Source: Tetmemena sp. SeJ-2015 (lineage: Eukaryota; Ciliophora; Spirotrichea; Sporadotrichida; Oxytrichidae). Taken from it: DNA of 64,000 bases. Under the pieces are notes generated by a model, which was not told the DNA's origin, did no database searches, and worked only from the letters and a program-made list of their open reading frames with translations. This document shows, piece by piece, positions 23,201-34,400 of this stretch. The translations under genes and the position numbers were made by a program. The stretch's first letter is position 1; each line of letters opens with the position of its first letter. The stretch is from assembly GCA_027382625.1 (NCBI GenBank), contig JAJKFJ010021539.1, forward strand, positions 1 to 64,000, read 5' to 3'.

Positions 23201-25442
23201 AGATTTAAATAATTAAAAAATTTGCCTAAAATTGAACTTTATTTGTCAGATTTTCAATTAAATATATGTGAGTTCAGATTTCGATTATTTTGTGAGGAAA
23301 ACAAAAAATGTTATCCTATTGAATACTGATGATGCCTAGATTTCATTTAATTCGTAAATAATCACTTTATTACTTAAAACCATAGATAAATTTTCCGATC
23401 TTGGGCAAAATCTTAACATAAAAGAATAAATTATAAAAGCCAGAGTTATGACAATCAATTAAATTTAAGGCCTTTGACTTTTTTCGGTGAGTATTTTTAC
23501 AGGACTTACAATTGTTTTAAGATTTTTAGAATTAAGTTTTATGAAGGGAGGAGGCCAACTTCCTTCTTCTATCTTTGAATTTGCTAATAATTGTAAATAA
23601 GGGATCTGAAGAATATGATTAGACTGAGTATTTAAACATTTTTATTTTTATTGTAATAAATGTTACATTTAGAACTTGACTCCTATCAAAATGAAAACCA
23701 GCTACATACAATTGCACAGACTCCTTTTGAATATTTTCACAAGTCAAAATTAGGCCACTTGTATTTTTATATAAGTTTTTTGGACAATATTTATTAAATT
23801 GGTAAAATATTCTAGTGAAATTATTATTAAGTTTTAAAAATATTATATAGAATGAACCCTAAAATTTGGAAATGATATAGTTGAATACTTAGTATTACCA
23901 AGCTGATTTGGAAACGCCTCATTTATTATTAAATTATATCTTACAACATGGAAGATACTAGAAGTATTAGCAAAGGTGATAGAAGTAGTCCCTGAAACAA
24001 AAGTAAAGCATGTCCAAATACTTTAAAAAGAAATAAGAGTCAATTCAAATTTAAATTGCTTTAAATTTTAAATTAATTATACTTAGTTAACGTTCCTTAC
24101 AACGCTACGCAGAGAGCTATCAACTACGGATCTACAAATATAATCTAAATTATTACAAAAAATTAAAAAATTATAAAATATTATCTTTCATAGTAAAATA
24201 TCTCATCTTTTATTTTGTTTTAAAATAGATTTCGAGCTTCAAATTCAAACATTAGTTAATAGATTATATGATCTTAAATTATCATAATAGTGAGAGTTAT
24301 ATATATTTTTACCCTTTAGGAAAGTTCTTCACATTATTATTGAGTATTGATATATAATTTGGGAAAACTAAAAATATCAATATTTAGATAAAAATTTGAT
24401 CCTGAGTTTTGCACATCAAAATGATAGTCAAGAAGATAAGATATATAAGATAAAAATTCAAGCATAATTATTTTTTTTTTTAAAAAAAAAACACATAAAA
24501 AAATGTTTACGATAATTAAAGACAGTATTCTATAAAATTATTTTCCTTTTATATAAGGGTTATTGAATAAATTTAAAGTGTAAAGAAATCCATAGTCAAA
24601 TCACATGCATAAATTTAGAAACAACCATTTTTTGAATACAATTCAGCACGTGATGACACTCTTAAGACTGTGAAATTGCGCTTCTTATTCTATAAAAAGT
24701 GAGCTTTATGCTGACTCATCTCTCTCCTGCTAAGCATTTTCCATCAGTCGGATAACGTAAAGCTAAAACAATTTGACAGAATTGATTTGAATAGAGTTAA
24801 AATTATGAGCAAGACTATTGGTCATATTTGGAGGCTCTGCTGTGTTAGGTGGAACCTTCAATTAATTAGAAATAGAGAATGAGCTGTAATAAATAAAAAA
24901 CTGGGCTTAATTGTTTTATGATTTTAGCTACTTTAGCTCCTATAGGACTCAGAGTCTGCAAGTGAGCAACTACTTGAGATCTACTAATTTTCTTTATTCA
25001 CACAGCCTTGGAATTAAAATATCAGCTATAATTTTTATTAACAAACTTGAAAGCTTTTAGACAGTTTCTACTCACTATACGTCAATTAAAAGCTGATTGA
25101 AGGGTTCTGAGTTATAACTCTAAAATTTATAAATTTATATTGGGTTTAAATGGTCTCATTTTTAGGTCAGAGAAAAATTTTAATATATAATTTTAATACT
25201 GACATTCAGGATTTTCTGCCTCTGCAATAGGACAGAAGAATCTTTTCTATTCTAAAACGAATTGATGAAGCTCTTGAAGAGAAAAACCATTTCTTGTTTC
25301 TCTACAGCCCACTTATTATAAATATTTTATTAGAACTGACATAAAAGACTCACCACTCAATCCTTTGAATATAACATTCAAGAACCTATCAGTCATCTAA
25401 ACTCAACCTCAGTTTGACGTTATTAATCTTAAACTTAAATGA
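17204..25442 (+). CDS. Gene C: LRR-like family protein, interrupted and partly damaged
   Basis: It starts MESLEPQKYIQFPTIK at 17204. Removing 17250-17260 leads into LGKFQYVNIMSF and LQKRLSKKLGLYF. A one-base slip near 17640 follows. Removing 17756-18569 leads to SSYYLNLEQ. Later modules are ITSDKLFFPNNLDPL (18930-19385), LISSFTKISH (from 20699), FEDGFSQLSLKSISV (22115-22340), LLKLLAKNNNNLRYLEL and LLHLKLNSC (22390-22881). Then come LHLELDSYQNENQLH (from 23663), TWKILEVLAKVIEAVP, NVPYNATQR, SLGIKISAIIF (24809-25096) and the C-terminal block ending at TGA 25440-25442. Seven IES-like segments are defined. Remaining single-base slips mean it may be a pseudogene or may hide further segments. Confidence 0.7.
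17250..17260. other. IES-like segment, gene C, N-terminal site (11 bp, repeat AAGTTA)
   Basis: AAGTTA occurs at 17250-17255 and 17261-17266. Removal gives PTIKVRVTESQ and joins the ATG to the LGKFQYV frame. Confidence 0.7.
17756..18569. other. IES-like segment, gene C (814 bp, repeat TATTTTCCCTT)
   Basis: The 11-mer TATTTTCCCTT occurs at 17756-17766 and 18570-18580. Removal gives LKVNSLFIFPYSSYYLNLEQ. Genes E and G read straight across this site at the DNA level, so the segment is a presence/absence difference between paralogs. Confidence 0.8.
18930..19385 (+). CDS. Gene C third module
   Basis: The frame is open for 151 codons. It begins MVVRSTQFITSDKLFFPN and ends LLETFNLHNVSF plus a glutamine-rich tail before TGA. 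Genes D, E and G show the same MVV...TS(D/E)xLFFPN pattern, which is why this frame is preferred over the one continuing from the previous module. The internal ATG need not be a start. Confidence 0.55.
19420..20156 (+). repeat. GC-richer interspersed repeat, copy 2, with open frame
   Basis: It matches copies at 1-330, 28690-29095 and 48760-49110. With TAA/TAG as glutamine the plus strand is open from before 19563 to TGA at 20154-20156 (about 197 codons). Its end includes MLRVPHYTLAFESFADEKV and ATKRTSVWSSARRSSVDSF. The reverse strand is also open over part of it. It interrupts gene C between the LLETFNL and FTKISH blocks, and the same place in gene D holds another copy. The product is unrecognised; it is probably part of a transposon. 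Confidence 0.6.
20240..20660 (+). mobile_element. TA-flanked 0.4-kb repeat element, copy in gene C
   Basis: It shares the family's core (TATCCTTGCAACTTxTG followed by a GGGAG-like motif and the AAATTTTAAGAG approach) with the copies at 26265-26700 and 29230-29690. It lies directly after the GC-richer repeat, an arrangement repeated in gene D. Edges are approximate. Confidence 0.55.
22115..22881 (+). CDS. Gene C LRR-like core module (22115-22340 + 22390-22521 + 22546-22881)
   Basis: The first segment reads FGLIDLKMFEDGFSQLSLKS, ELQAFANYLLKQSSLERVEV and CMKRKVREIVFST without a stop. Removing 22341-22389 joins KIQKKEGSYVYLLKLLAKNN. Removing 22522-22545 joins NTTRLLHLKLNSC, after which KMSYCKKEQRECMKQRVIRE and DLRFLKFNKLKS run to TGA 22879-22881. 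One extra base near 22500 remains unexplained. This is the module with the clearest LRR-like spacing. Confidence 0.7.
22341..22389. other. IES-like segment, gene C (49 bp, repeat AAATCTA)
   Basis: AAATCTA occurs at 22341-22347 and 22390-22396. Removal converts two frames into one, REIVFSTKIQKKEGSYVYLL. The homologous site has 72 bp in A, 46 bp in D and about 600 bp in E and G. Confidence 0.75.
22522..22545. other. IES-like segment, gene C, TR|LLHLKL site (24 bp, repeat AGA)
   Basis: AGA occurs at 22522-22524 and 22546-22548. The segment is AT-only between the repeats except for one C. Removal restores LNTTRLLHLKLNSC. Confidence 0.7.
23921..23937. other. IES-like segment, gene C, HFTTWK site (17 bp, repeat AT)
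   Basis: Removal gives ETPHLTTWKILEVLAK, matching the uninterrupted EYTHFTTWKILE of gene B. The repeat is only 2 bp, but E and G carry CATTT repeats at the same site. Confidence 0.6.
24042..24088. other. IES-like segment, gene C, NVPY site (47 bp, repeat AA)
   Basis: Removal joins QKEIRV to NVPYNATQRAINYGS. The other copies carry 37-49 bp here with repeats AA, AAT or AATCT. Confidence 0.65.
25313..25326. other. IES-like segment, gene C, C-terminal site (14 bp, repeat TTATTA)
   Basis: TTATTA occurs at 25313-25318 and 25327-25332. Removal gives LYSPLIRTDIKDSPLN and the frame then runs to TGA 25440-25442. Confidence 0.8.
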
Positions 25443-26890
25443 CGATATTTTATGACTTCATTCTAATCATTTATCTTCTTATTTGCAATAATTTTAAGCA
25501 TAAAGTAAAAATCTCATGAAGACTAATTTTTAATTAGAAAAATTTAAGCTAAGTTTTCCGCAATTAAAATCCTTAATTTAAAACATGTTGAATTTTGTAC
25601 CTAACCACCCTTTCCTATAATTTATATCCCGAAGGATTTTACGAAGAGTGTAAAATATTATTCCCTTAATTTTATAAATTTGTTCTCTTTTTATCCTTCT
25701 TTATTGAAATTAACTGATATATTATGATTTTTTTTTGCAAGTATTATATTAAAGAGTGAAATTATTTTACAGGTTAAGTGTATTTTTAAGGATTTATTTA
25801 AAAATAATCTCTAGATCCATTCTTCTTTAAAGATTGAACTAAGAATTTTCTATTTCACTTTTAAATAATTTTGTCAGCAGCTGAATTAACTCTAAATAGT
25901 ATTTTAAATAGTATTTTAAGGAGGAAGAAGATCTACTATGTTTTATAATCAATTACAAGCTATTTAGCAAAAGTTTCATAAATAGCTCATAAAGTGTTAA
26001 AAACATACAGAGAGACATATTTTAGTTTAAAAGAAAGTGAGTTTAATCTAAAATAAATTATAATTAAAGTGAAGAAGTTTAAAGGATAATATTAAAATTA
26101 GATCTTTAAATCAAATTCACGAAGATTATTAGCCTTATTAATTCATAAAAACTAAAATAATTTCGAATAACTTCAATCAAATTATGCAAATACAAGTGAA
26201 GTATTTATTCTGCAAAATGAAACATGAACATGATATATTTTGACATGATAAATTCTCATTTAAATAAAAATATAATTATATCTGAGAATTTAATAAAAAA
26301 GTGAATTAAATTAGATATTAAATTAAAATGGAATAAATCAGTGACAGTTGAAGTGTGTCTGATTTAAATAATAATTACACCATTCGATTCAGCACGAAAT
26401 TTTAAGAACTTTTTATCCTTGCCACTTTTGTGAGGGAGCGCTCAGTAAAGAGTTATAAGCGACACAAGTTTTAATGGAAATGATGAAGATGATGAAGAAG
26501 AATGCGTGAGTCATATCTCACTGCTGAGAGGTGCTACGAAGATGATTAAAGAAGAAACTCCAATTAATTTTTGATAAGGTATCGAACAAGCTGCAGATCA
26601 GGGTTGAATCTACGATTTCAACTGACACGAGGTTTCAACTCTCCATTTATTATTTTAACCAATCACCGAATTTAATTAAAATTCCTACTATAATTAAAAG
26701 CCGCTTCAAATTATCTTTACTCAGGATAGATCATCATAAAATGATTTCAAGTAAATGTCAATATCTTTATTTATTTTTTCTCTTACTTTAATGAAATTTT
26801 TTAATTAGGAAATAATTTTTTAAGTTTTCCTTCCCAAGACTCATCAAATATAAGAAATGCGATCTTGATAAAAATAATTAAAATTACAAG
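25443..26890. other. Spacer between genes C and D
   Basis: AT-rich DNA without modules, apart from the element at 26265-26700. Parts of its left half are similar to the spacer after gene D (34752-35797), as expected from tandem duplication. Confidence 0.6.
26265..26700 (+). mobile_element. TA-flanked 0.4-kb repeat element, intergenic copy
   Basis: It begins near TCTGAGAATTTAATAAAAAA and ends near AAAATTCCTACTATAATT, with the conserved core CTTTTGTGAGGGAGCGCTCAG. It is the reverse complement of the copy inserted in gene D at 31465-31879 over its full length. No coding frame stands out. Confidence 0.75.
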
Positions 26891-28412
26891 ATGGAATCTT
26901 TAAAAACACAATAGCAGATCTAGTTTCCGACTATTAAAGTTAATTTTAAGTTAGAGTAACTGAATCTTAGATTAGAATCTAATCTTATTAAGAAGCAACG
27001 CAAGTACTCGGCAAATTTCAATACATAGAGATCATGAGCTTTGCTTTCTCACTTGACCTAGCTTAACTCTTGCAGAAGAGACTTTCAAAGAAGATAGGGT
27101 TCTATTTTGTTACAGAAGATGGGCAATCTCTTCTCAATTAAAATGTTGTGAGGGACCTTCTCCAAGTCAGAATAAATTTAACCAACATCGAAGACATACA
27201 GTTGCAGCTGCACACTTTGGAACAGTTTAATTATTTTAAAGAGAAGGCTTTTTCAAATTTCATAATTAGACTGCCTTGCTTGAGGAGCTAGAAAGTAATG
27301 GATTAAATTGAATTCCTAAATCAATATGATTTAATGATAAAATTTATTGAGTTTAGGGCTTAACGCATTTCAAATTTACTCTGGACTTTAAACCAGAATA
27401 GCTTAAATCTAATGCTTCTTAACTTCAAAGTGGATTCTTTATTATTTTTCCCTCTTAATTAAATTAGAGAGTTTGAATTAAGAATCTCATTTGCACAAAA
27501 ATCGGCCTGGAGTTAGCTGCAGAAATTTTTCTCATAGAGTTTTTATATTATTATTCTAGTGGTAGTAATTAAGATTGTTCAATTTGATGTTGTGAGATTA
27601 TTGTGAGCCCGTAAGCTGTGCGAGAACAACTCTACTCCCCAAATTGGATTTCTCTACATTATATGAGAGAGTTTTGTTCTTAATAGAGGTTAGAATGAGA
27701 GGTTATTTGGATCTATATATAAGAAACTCAGAGAGATAGCTGACTTGGATGTTGAGATATTTTAGCCATAATATTTCGATTTTGACAAGTGTGTGCAGTT
27801 TTTGGTTTAAGCATTTGCTATTATTTATTGCTTCAAATTTTATTCATAAATTTCATTTAAATACTTATCTTATTATTTTTCCCTTACAGCTCCTATTAGC
27901 TCAACTTTGAACAGCAATACAGTTATGATAATTTTATTTATCAAAGAATATATTAGCATTATGATTAAAGCTTAATCAATTTGACCAACAAAGGAATCAT
28001 TAATGATAGAATAGAGATGATTTCTGACTTCTTCAATGAATTAATGGATTAATACTAGCCTAAGAGAGTCCGCTTAGCTTAAATTATTTTAAACAGTCAC
28101 TTTGCCTCCCTTACTATTCCTTTAAAAACTTAAAGTGCCAATCTATTTAGCCTAAAAATAAAAATATAATTACTTCAAAGCAAAATTTTTTTCTTATAGA
28201 GGAAATGTTTTCTTAAGAAATTTGATTTATTAGTTGAATGGTTGTGCGATAAAAATAACTATCCACGAGTGACATGCTATTCTTTCCTAACTTTATAGAT
28301 CCATTAATCTATCCTTATACTAATTATAATAGAGAAAAATATAATTTTATTTCCTTATTTGAGATATGTAATAAAGATTAAATTTTAATAGAGAAGCTTA
28401 ATATCATGTTGA
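26891..28412 (+). CDS. Gene D N-terminal frame (26891-26936 + 26948-27438 + 27870-28412)
   Basis: The three segments total 1,080 bp and translate without TGA. About 30 in-frame TAA/TAG codons must be glutamine. The joint created by the 431-bp removal reads NFKVDSLLFFPYSSYQLNFE. This is the longest restored frame in the window and the best internal test of the eliminated-segment model. I recognise no known domain beyond LRR-like spacing. Confidence 0.8.
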
Positions 28413-31400
28413 AAATTATTCAAAATTAGAAATTATACAAAAAGGGTCGAGAAAGAAGAATAAACTAGAATTATAAAGGAGTTATAGGATTCTTTAGTAG
28501 ACTCCAGACTATCTTTTTATTTTATTGCTATTATCATAGATGTAAAAGATTGCTTTTTAAAATTTAGGTAGATTAGAAACTTTTAATTTACACAATCACA
28601 GAAATTTAGAGTAAAAGAATAAATTATATTTTGAGTATACGAGCTTTAAACCCAGAAATATGATAAGAAAGTGAAAATAAGTTGTGTATAATTAATTTCT
28701 TTATTAATACTTATAATCATGCGAGTCAAACGCGAAATTACTCAAAAATAACTACACATCCTATCTCAGTTTCATTTTGACTCTAAGGTATGGATGTAGT
28801 CACCCTTATCAGTAGTAATAGCCAGTTCTCAACATCAACTCCATCGCAAAAATGTTGAGAGTGCCACACGATACTCTCTCACGTGAAAGTTGCTGATAGG
28901 AAGTTAGGAATTGTAGCTGTTCCTCATCACACTTCTAAGTTTCTCCACATCAGTTATTTGAATGTTCTCTTCTAACGAAGCGTACTTGAGTTTGGAATAG
29001 AAGATCTTCTATAGATAATTTTTATTTATCTCAAGATCTGTTCGTTGTCTGCAGCAAGACATTGTAAGATAGGCAATGTATCAGAACCTTTGAAAAATTT
29101 AGAGAGTAATAATCAAGCAACCTATGAAACCTAACACTAAGTTATTAAAATTCAGAGAATATGAGACAGACGTCAAGTTCACTTTTCTAGAAGACTTTAA
29201 ATTGCCTGTTTAAGGTTGAAGTTTAAGAATGATTTTAAGACCAATTATAATAACTTTTTGAAAATAGAATTAAAATGTAAATTCACTTAACTTAACTTAA
29301 AATTATTTGAAAGTGTAAGTTGAATTTCTCAATTTAAATTAATTATTCCACTATTCTATTTAGCAATAAATTCTAGGTGCTTTATATGCTTCAAACTTGT
29401 GTATTGTAGTAATAATTTTTATTTAAAAATTAAAATAGTGAAGAATAGGCAAATAAGTACACGATGATGAGTGGCACTAGGTCGATTATTAAAGAATAGA
29501 TTTCATATTTATTTTTGATTGGCTATCGAAATAGCTACAGATTATCGCTACTTAAACAATTTTTGATGACACAAATTGCCATAACTTATTATTTGGTAAA
29601 AAATAGATTTTTATTATATTTTAACCTCTATAAAGAAATTAATTATTCACAATTTATTTCATCTTGCTATAAATTAACACCGTTGTTTTTGTTTTTAGCC
29701 CCCATGAATTAATTTCTTCATTTACAAAGATATAGCATTCATTAATAAACGTAAAGAAACTTCGATTGGATTTTTCTTTCGATATGGATTAAACACAAGC
29801 TTTATATCTGTTTGTTATTATCAAATTCTTGCTTTATAATTTTGCAATTTATCCCAATTTATAGTAATACTGCCTGCCAAAGTATTTTAATATGTATAAT
29901 TATTTTTAAGGATTTTATTTTATAATTATCATATAGAAATAAATAAATCTTTTTTAATTTTATTCCAACAGTAGTATATTTGATTAATTTTTCATTGATT
30001 AAACTAATAAGAAATAGAAGCGAGGATGAAAATGCATGCATATATCATGGAGTGCAGATTAAACTCCTAATAACTCCTGATTACCTATAAATGCACGTAA
30101 TTTATCATAACTTTATTTAATACTCCCATTTCATTTACTCTAACTTTGTTTTAGCAATTTAAAAAATCAATGCATACATCTATCAAATATAAGAAGAAGG
30201 AGGCTTTCATGCGAAGAAGCTGAAAGTAATGGCAAGGGGAAGAATATAATGGAAATCAATGAAGGAGTTATGAATAAAGAATAAATAAACAAGCAACATA
30301 TAACTCAAAACTAGGAGGAAAATTTGCAGGTTTAAACACTGTTTCTTCAAAATTTATCAGTTCATTTAATAAACAAGGGGCTACCTTTTCCAATGAACTT
30401 GATATTCACTCCTTATGAATGCAGAGTTAGCTAAGCTATCGGTGAAAACAAGTAAAATACTTACACATACTCTAATGAGAAATTACCATAAATAATTTGA
30501 TACCTTGAAGTCTTATGAGTATTTCTCAATATCTAATTCGTAAGATGGAGAGTAAAAAATTAAGCAGATAACTTAAAAATGGCAATACTAATTAAAATAA
30601 AATATTTTTAAATCTAAAAATCTTTCTCTCATGAGATTATTTTGAGAACTCAACTATACTGGATTCAATCTTTTTAAATATTCAAATTTTTATGAATCTA
30701 CAGTTCACTGTTTTTATTGCTTAATAAATATTCTAAATTCCATAAAACAAAAATTAAAAAGTATTTCGAATCTTCCATCAGTCGAAAAATTTATCCTCGC
30801 TTCAACGAGTGAATACAGTGAGAAAGAAAGGATTAAATCTTCACAAGCTATACTTACTTTGCTTTAGGTAAAGCCAAAAATTCAACATTTTAAAATTCAT
30901 ACTTTTGGTTTATCATAAATATCTTTAGCATTAAAATTAGAAATAAGTTGAATTATAATTTAGAGTATAGAAGAACGATAATTTAATCTTATTTAGTCAT
31001 AAAATGATAGTGAAGTAATTTTGTAAAGAAATGAATGCATTAAAAAATTTCATTTCCTATAGAAAAATTGATAGTCTCATAGTATTTTGAAAGATAGATT
31101 TATTCTTTTTGGTTTGATTGATTTGACTATGTTCGAAGAGGAGTTTTCAAAACTTTCTTTGAAATCAATTTCTGTAAGAATTAGTTTGTCAAAAGAATTG
31201 CAAGCTTTTGCAAATTACTTGCTGAAACAAAGCTCTCTTGAAAGAGTGGAAATCTTTTTCAATATCTACAAACCTTAACTTAAATATGTTGGTTACATGA
31301 AACGAAAAGTGAGAGAAATTGTATTCTCTACACAAATCTCATTCAATTTAAAGATATTAACTATATCTATTTATTAATTAAACCTAATAGAAGTAAGGGA

Positions 31401-34400
31401 TTTATGTATAATTACTAAAGCTTCTTGCCAAGCATAACAACAACCTCAGATACCTTGAGCTAAATATGGTTGGAATTTTAAATAAAATCAGTGATTGGTT
31501 AAAATAATTAATGGAGAGTTGCAACTTCGGGTCAGTTGAAATCGCAGATTCTCCGCCTGATCTGCAACTTTTTCGATAGCTTATCGAAAATTAATCTGAG
31601 TTTCTTCTTTAATCATCTTCAAAGAACCTCTCTGTCGCGAGATATGATGAGCGCAAAATCCTAGAGACCAAATATCAGCTTTGTAAGAACTTTAGTCGCT
31701 TATAACTCTTGACTGAGCGCTCCCACACAAAAGTTGCAAGGATAAAAAGTTCTTAGAATTTCATGCTGGATCGAGTGGTCAAATAAGAATTTAAATAAGA
31801 GAAACTTCTACTGCCACTGATTTATTCCATTTTAATTTAATATCTAATTCAATTCTCTTTTTTATTAAATTCTCAGCTATAATATCCTTATTTCAAACAG
31901 AATAGTCAGAGTTTTGAATACCACGAGATTGCTAAAAAATATTTTTAGACTTCTTCATCTGAAGTTGAATAGCTGCCTTGACGAAAGGAAGCTGTTTAAA
32001 ATGAGTTACTGCAAAAAGGAACAGTGAGAGTGCATGAAATAAAGAGTAATTAGAGAAGTAGAGACACTACAAATTAATAATTGCAAAACTAAAGATAAAG
32101 TTACAATAAATCACATGCATGATTTAAGAATTCTCAAACTCAATAAAATCAAAAGTACTTACTTTAAAATTAATTCAAAATTAAAATTTCATTTTTTTGA
32201 ATAGAAAAATAATTGGGCAACAGATGTCAACCTGTACACTTTTTTATATAAAACATTACGATAAAATCATTAAAAAAAAACCATAAGTTACTTTAAAGCA
32301 AAAAAAAGAAAGTGATTTTTATGGTTATTTTTATCGATAACCAAATTTCTGGTTTTCAAAATTTTCGGAACTTGGTCTATTTATTTGTTAAACCAAATTT
32401 ATAGATTATTGTATTTCTTATTAATTTTTTTTTTAATTACTGTGTCACTTTATAGCGAGTTCTTGCTCAGAAACCCTTCAATAAATTTTCTGTCAAATTT
32501 TATTTTAAAAGATGACAGTATAAATTGAGTTATTTATTTTTAATCTTTAACGGCTATTCTTAAGTTTATATAAAGTACTTGTGAGTTTATCTAAATAATT
32601 GTTGCTGCTTAACTTCACATTATATTTAAATAATCGATAAATTTACCTCTTATTGAACTTAAGTTGTCATATTTCTATTATTTTGCGAGTAAAACTAAAT
32701 ATAAAACTCTACTGATGGTTAGAGCTCATGAAGATCGTAAATAATAAATTTATCGCTTAAAGCCATTTATTAAAATGATGATAGGGCCAAAAATCATTTT
32801 AAAGAATACAATATGAAAGATGGAGTTATGAGACTCTAGTAAATTAAAACCATTTCTCTTTTCTTTGTTGGGTATTTTTGCCGGATTTACCCTTGTTTTA
32901 AGATGCTTTAGAATTTATTTTATTAAGGGAGGAGAAGGTGAACTTCCATCTCACTTTAAAATTAATTATAATAATAAATAAGGGATCTGAAAAATATGAT
33001 TAGACTGAGTATTTAAACATTTTTATTTTTATTGTAATAAATTTTACATTTAGAACTTGACTCCTATCAAAATGAAAAACAGCTACATAAAATTGCACAG
33101 ACTCCTTATGAATATTTTCACAAGTCAAAATTAGGCCACTTGTATTTTATTATTTATTTTGATCATTATTTAAAAAGTGATAAAATATTTTGGTGAAATT
33201 AATCAGACATATACACTTTTATTAAATTTAAAATATTTATATAATAAAATGAAGATATCCCTAAAATTTGGAAATGATATAGTTGAATACTTGTATTACC
33301 AAGCTGATTTGGAAACGCCTCATTTATTATTAAATTATATCTTACAACATGGAAGATACTAGAAGTATTAGCAAAGGTGATAGAGGCAGTCCCTGAAACA
33401 AAAGTAAAACATCTCCAAATACTTTAGAAAGAAATAAGAGTCAATTCAAATTTATATTTACTTAAGAAAATTAAATTTATTATACATAATTAATGTTCCT
33501 TACAACGCTACGCAGAGAGCTATCAACTACGGATCTACAAATATAATCTAAAATATCTATAAAAAATTAAAAAATTATAAAATAGTATCTTTCATAATAA
33601 AAAAAGTGAGAAGCATATATTTTACCCTCTGGAAACTGTTTCACATTAATATTTAGTATTCAGATATAATTTAGGTCTACTAAAAATATTTAGTTTTTAG
33701 AGGGAAAAAAATAATAAAAATTCGATCCATAGATTTGCACTTCTAATGAGGGCCAATAAGATAAGAATTATAAAATAATAATTCAAGAATAATTTATTAA
33801 AAAAAAAAACATAATAAAAAGATTTGATTAGTAAATAATTAATTAATTCTATAAAATCACTTTCCTTTTATTTTAAGGGAGTATTAATATAGAGATAAGA
33901 AATCCCTGAGATAACCAAATAAAACGCTTAAATTTAGAAAAAACCAGTATTCTAATCAGCTCATGACGACACTCTTCAGACAGTGAAATTGCACTTCCTA
34001 TATTATAAAAAGAGAAAAGTGGACTTAATGCTAAGTCACACATTAACTCTTAGTATTTTCCATCCGCAGGACAACCAGTGTTAATTAGACTGGAGGTAAA
34101 ATTATGAGCAAAGCTATTGATCATATTTGGAGAATCTCCTGTGTTAGGTGGCATCTTCAAATAATATGAAGTAAAGAATGAGCTGTGGTCAAGTAATAAT
34201 TGAGTTGCATTGTTTTACGATTTTAGCAACAATTTTTACTCTTTTAGAATTCAGAGTGTGCTAGTCTAAGGCAAGTGAGCAACTAATTGTGAACTACTTA
34301 TTTTATGTTCTCAGCTTTGGAATTAAAGTATCAACTTTAATTTTTATAAACAAACTCGAAAGCCTATAGACAGTTTTTACTCACAAATCGCAAAGTAATT

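Noticed and set aside
26901..27025. A 25-nt GTA...TAG intron in gene D near 27003.
   Set aside because: It is absent from the same place in C and E, and the sequence it would remove encodes the conserved LGKFQY motif.
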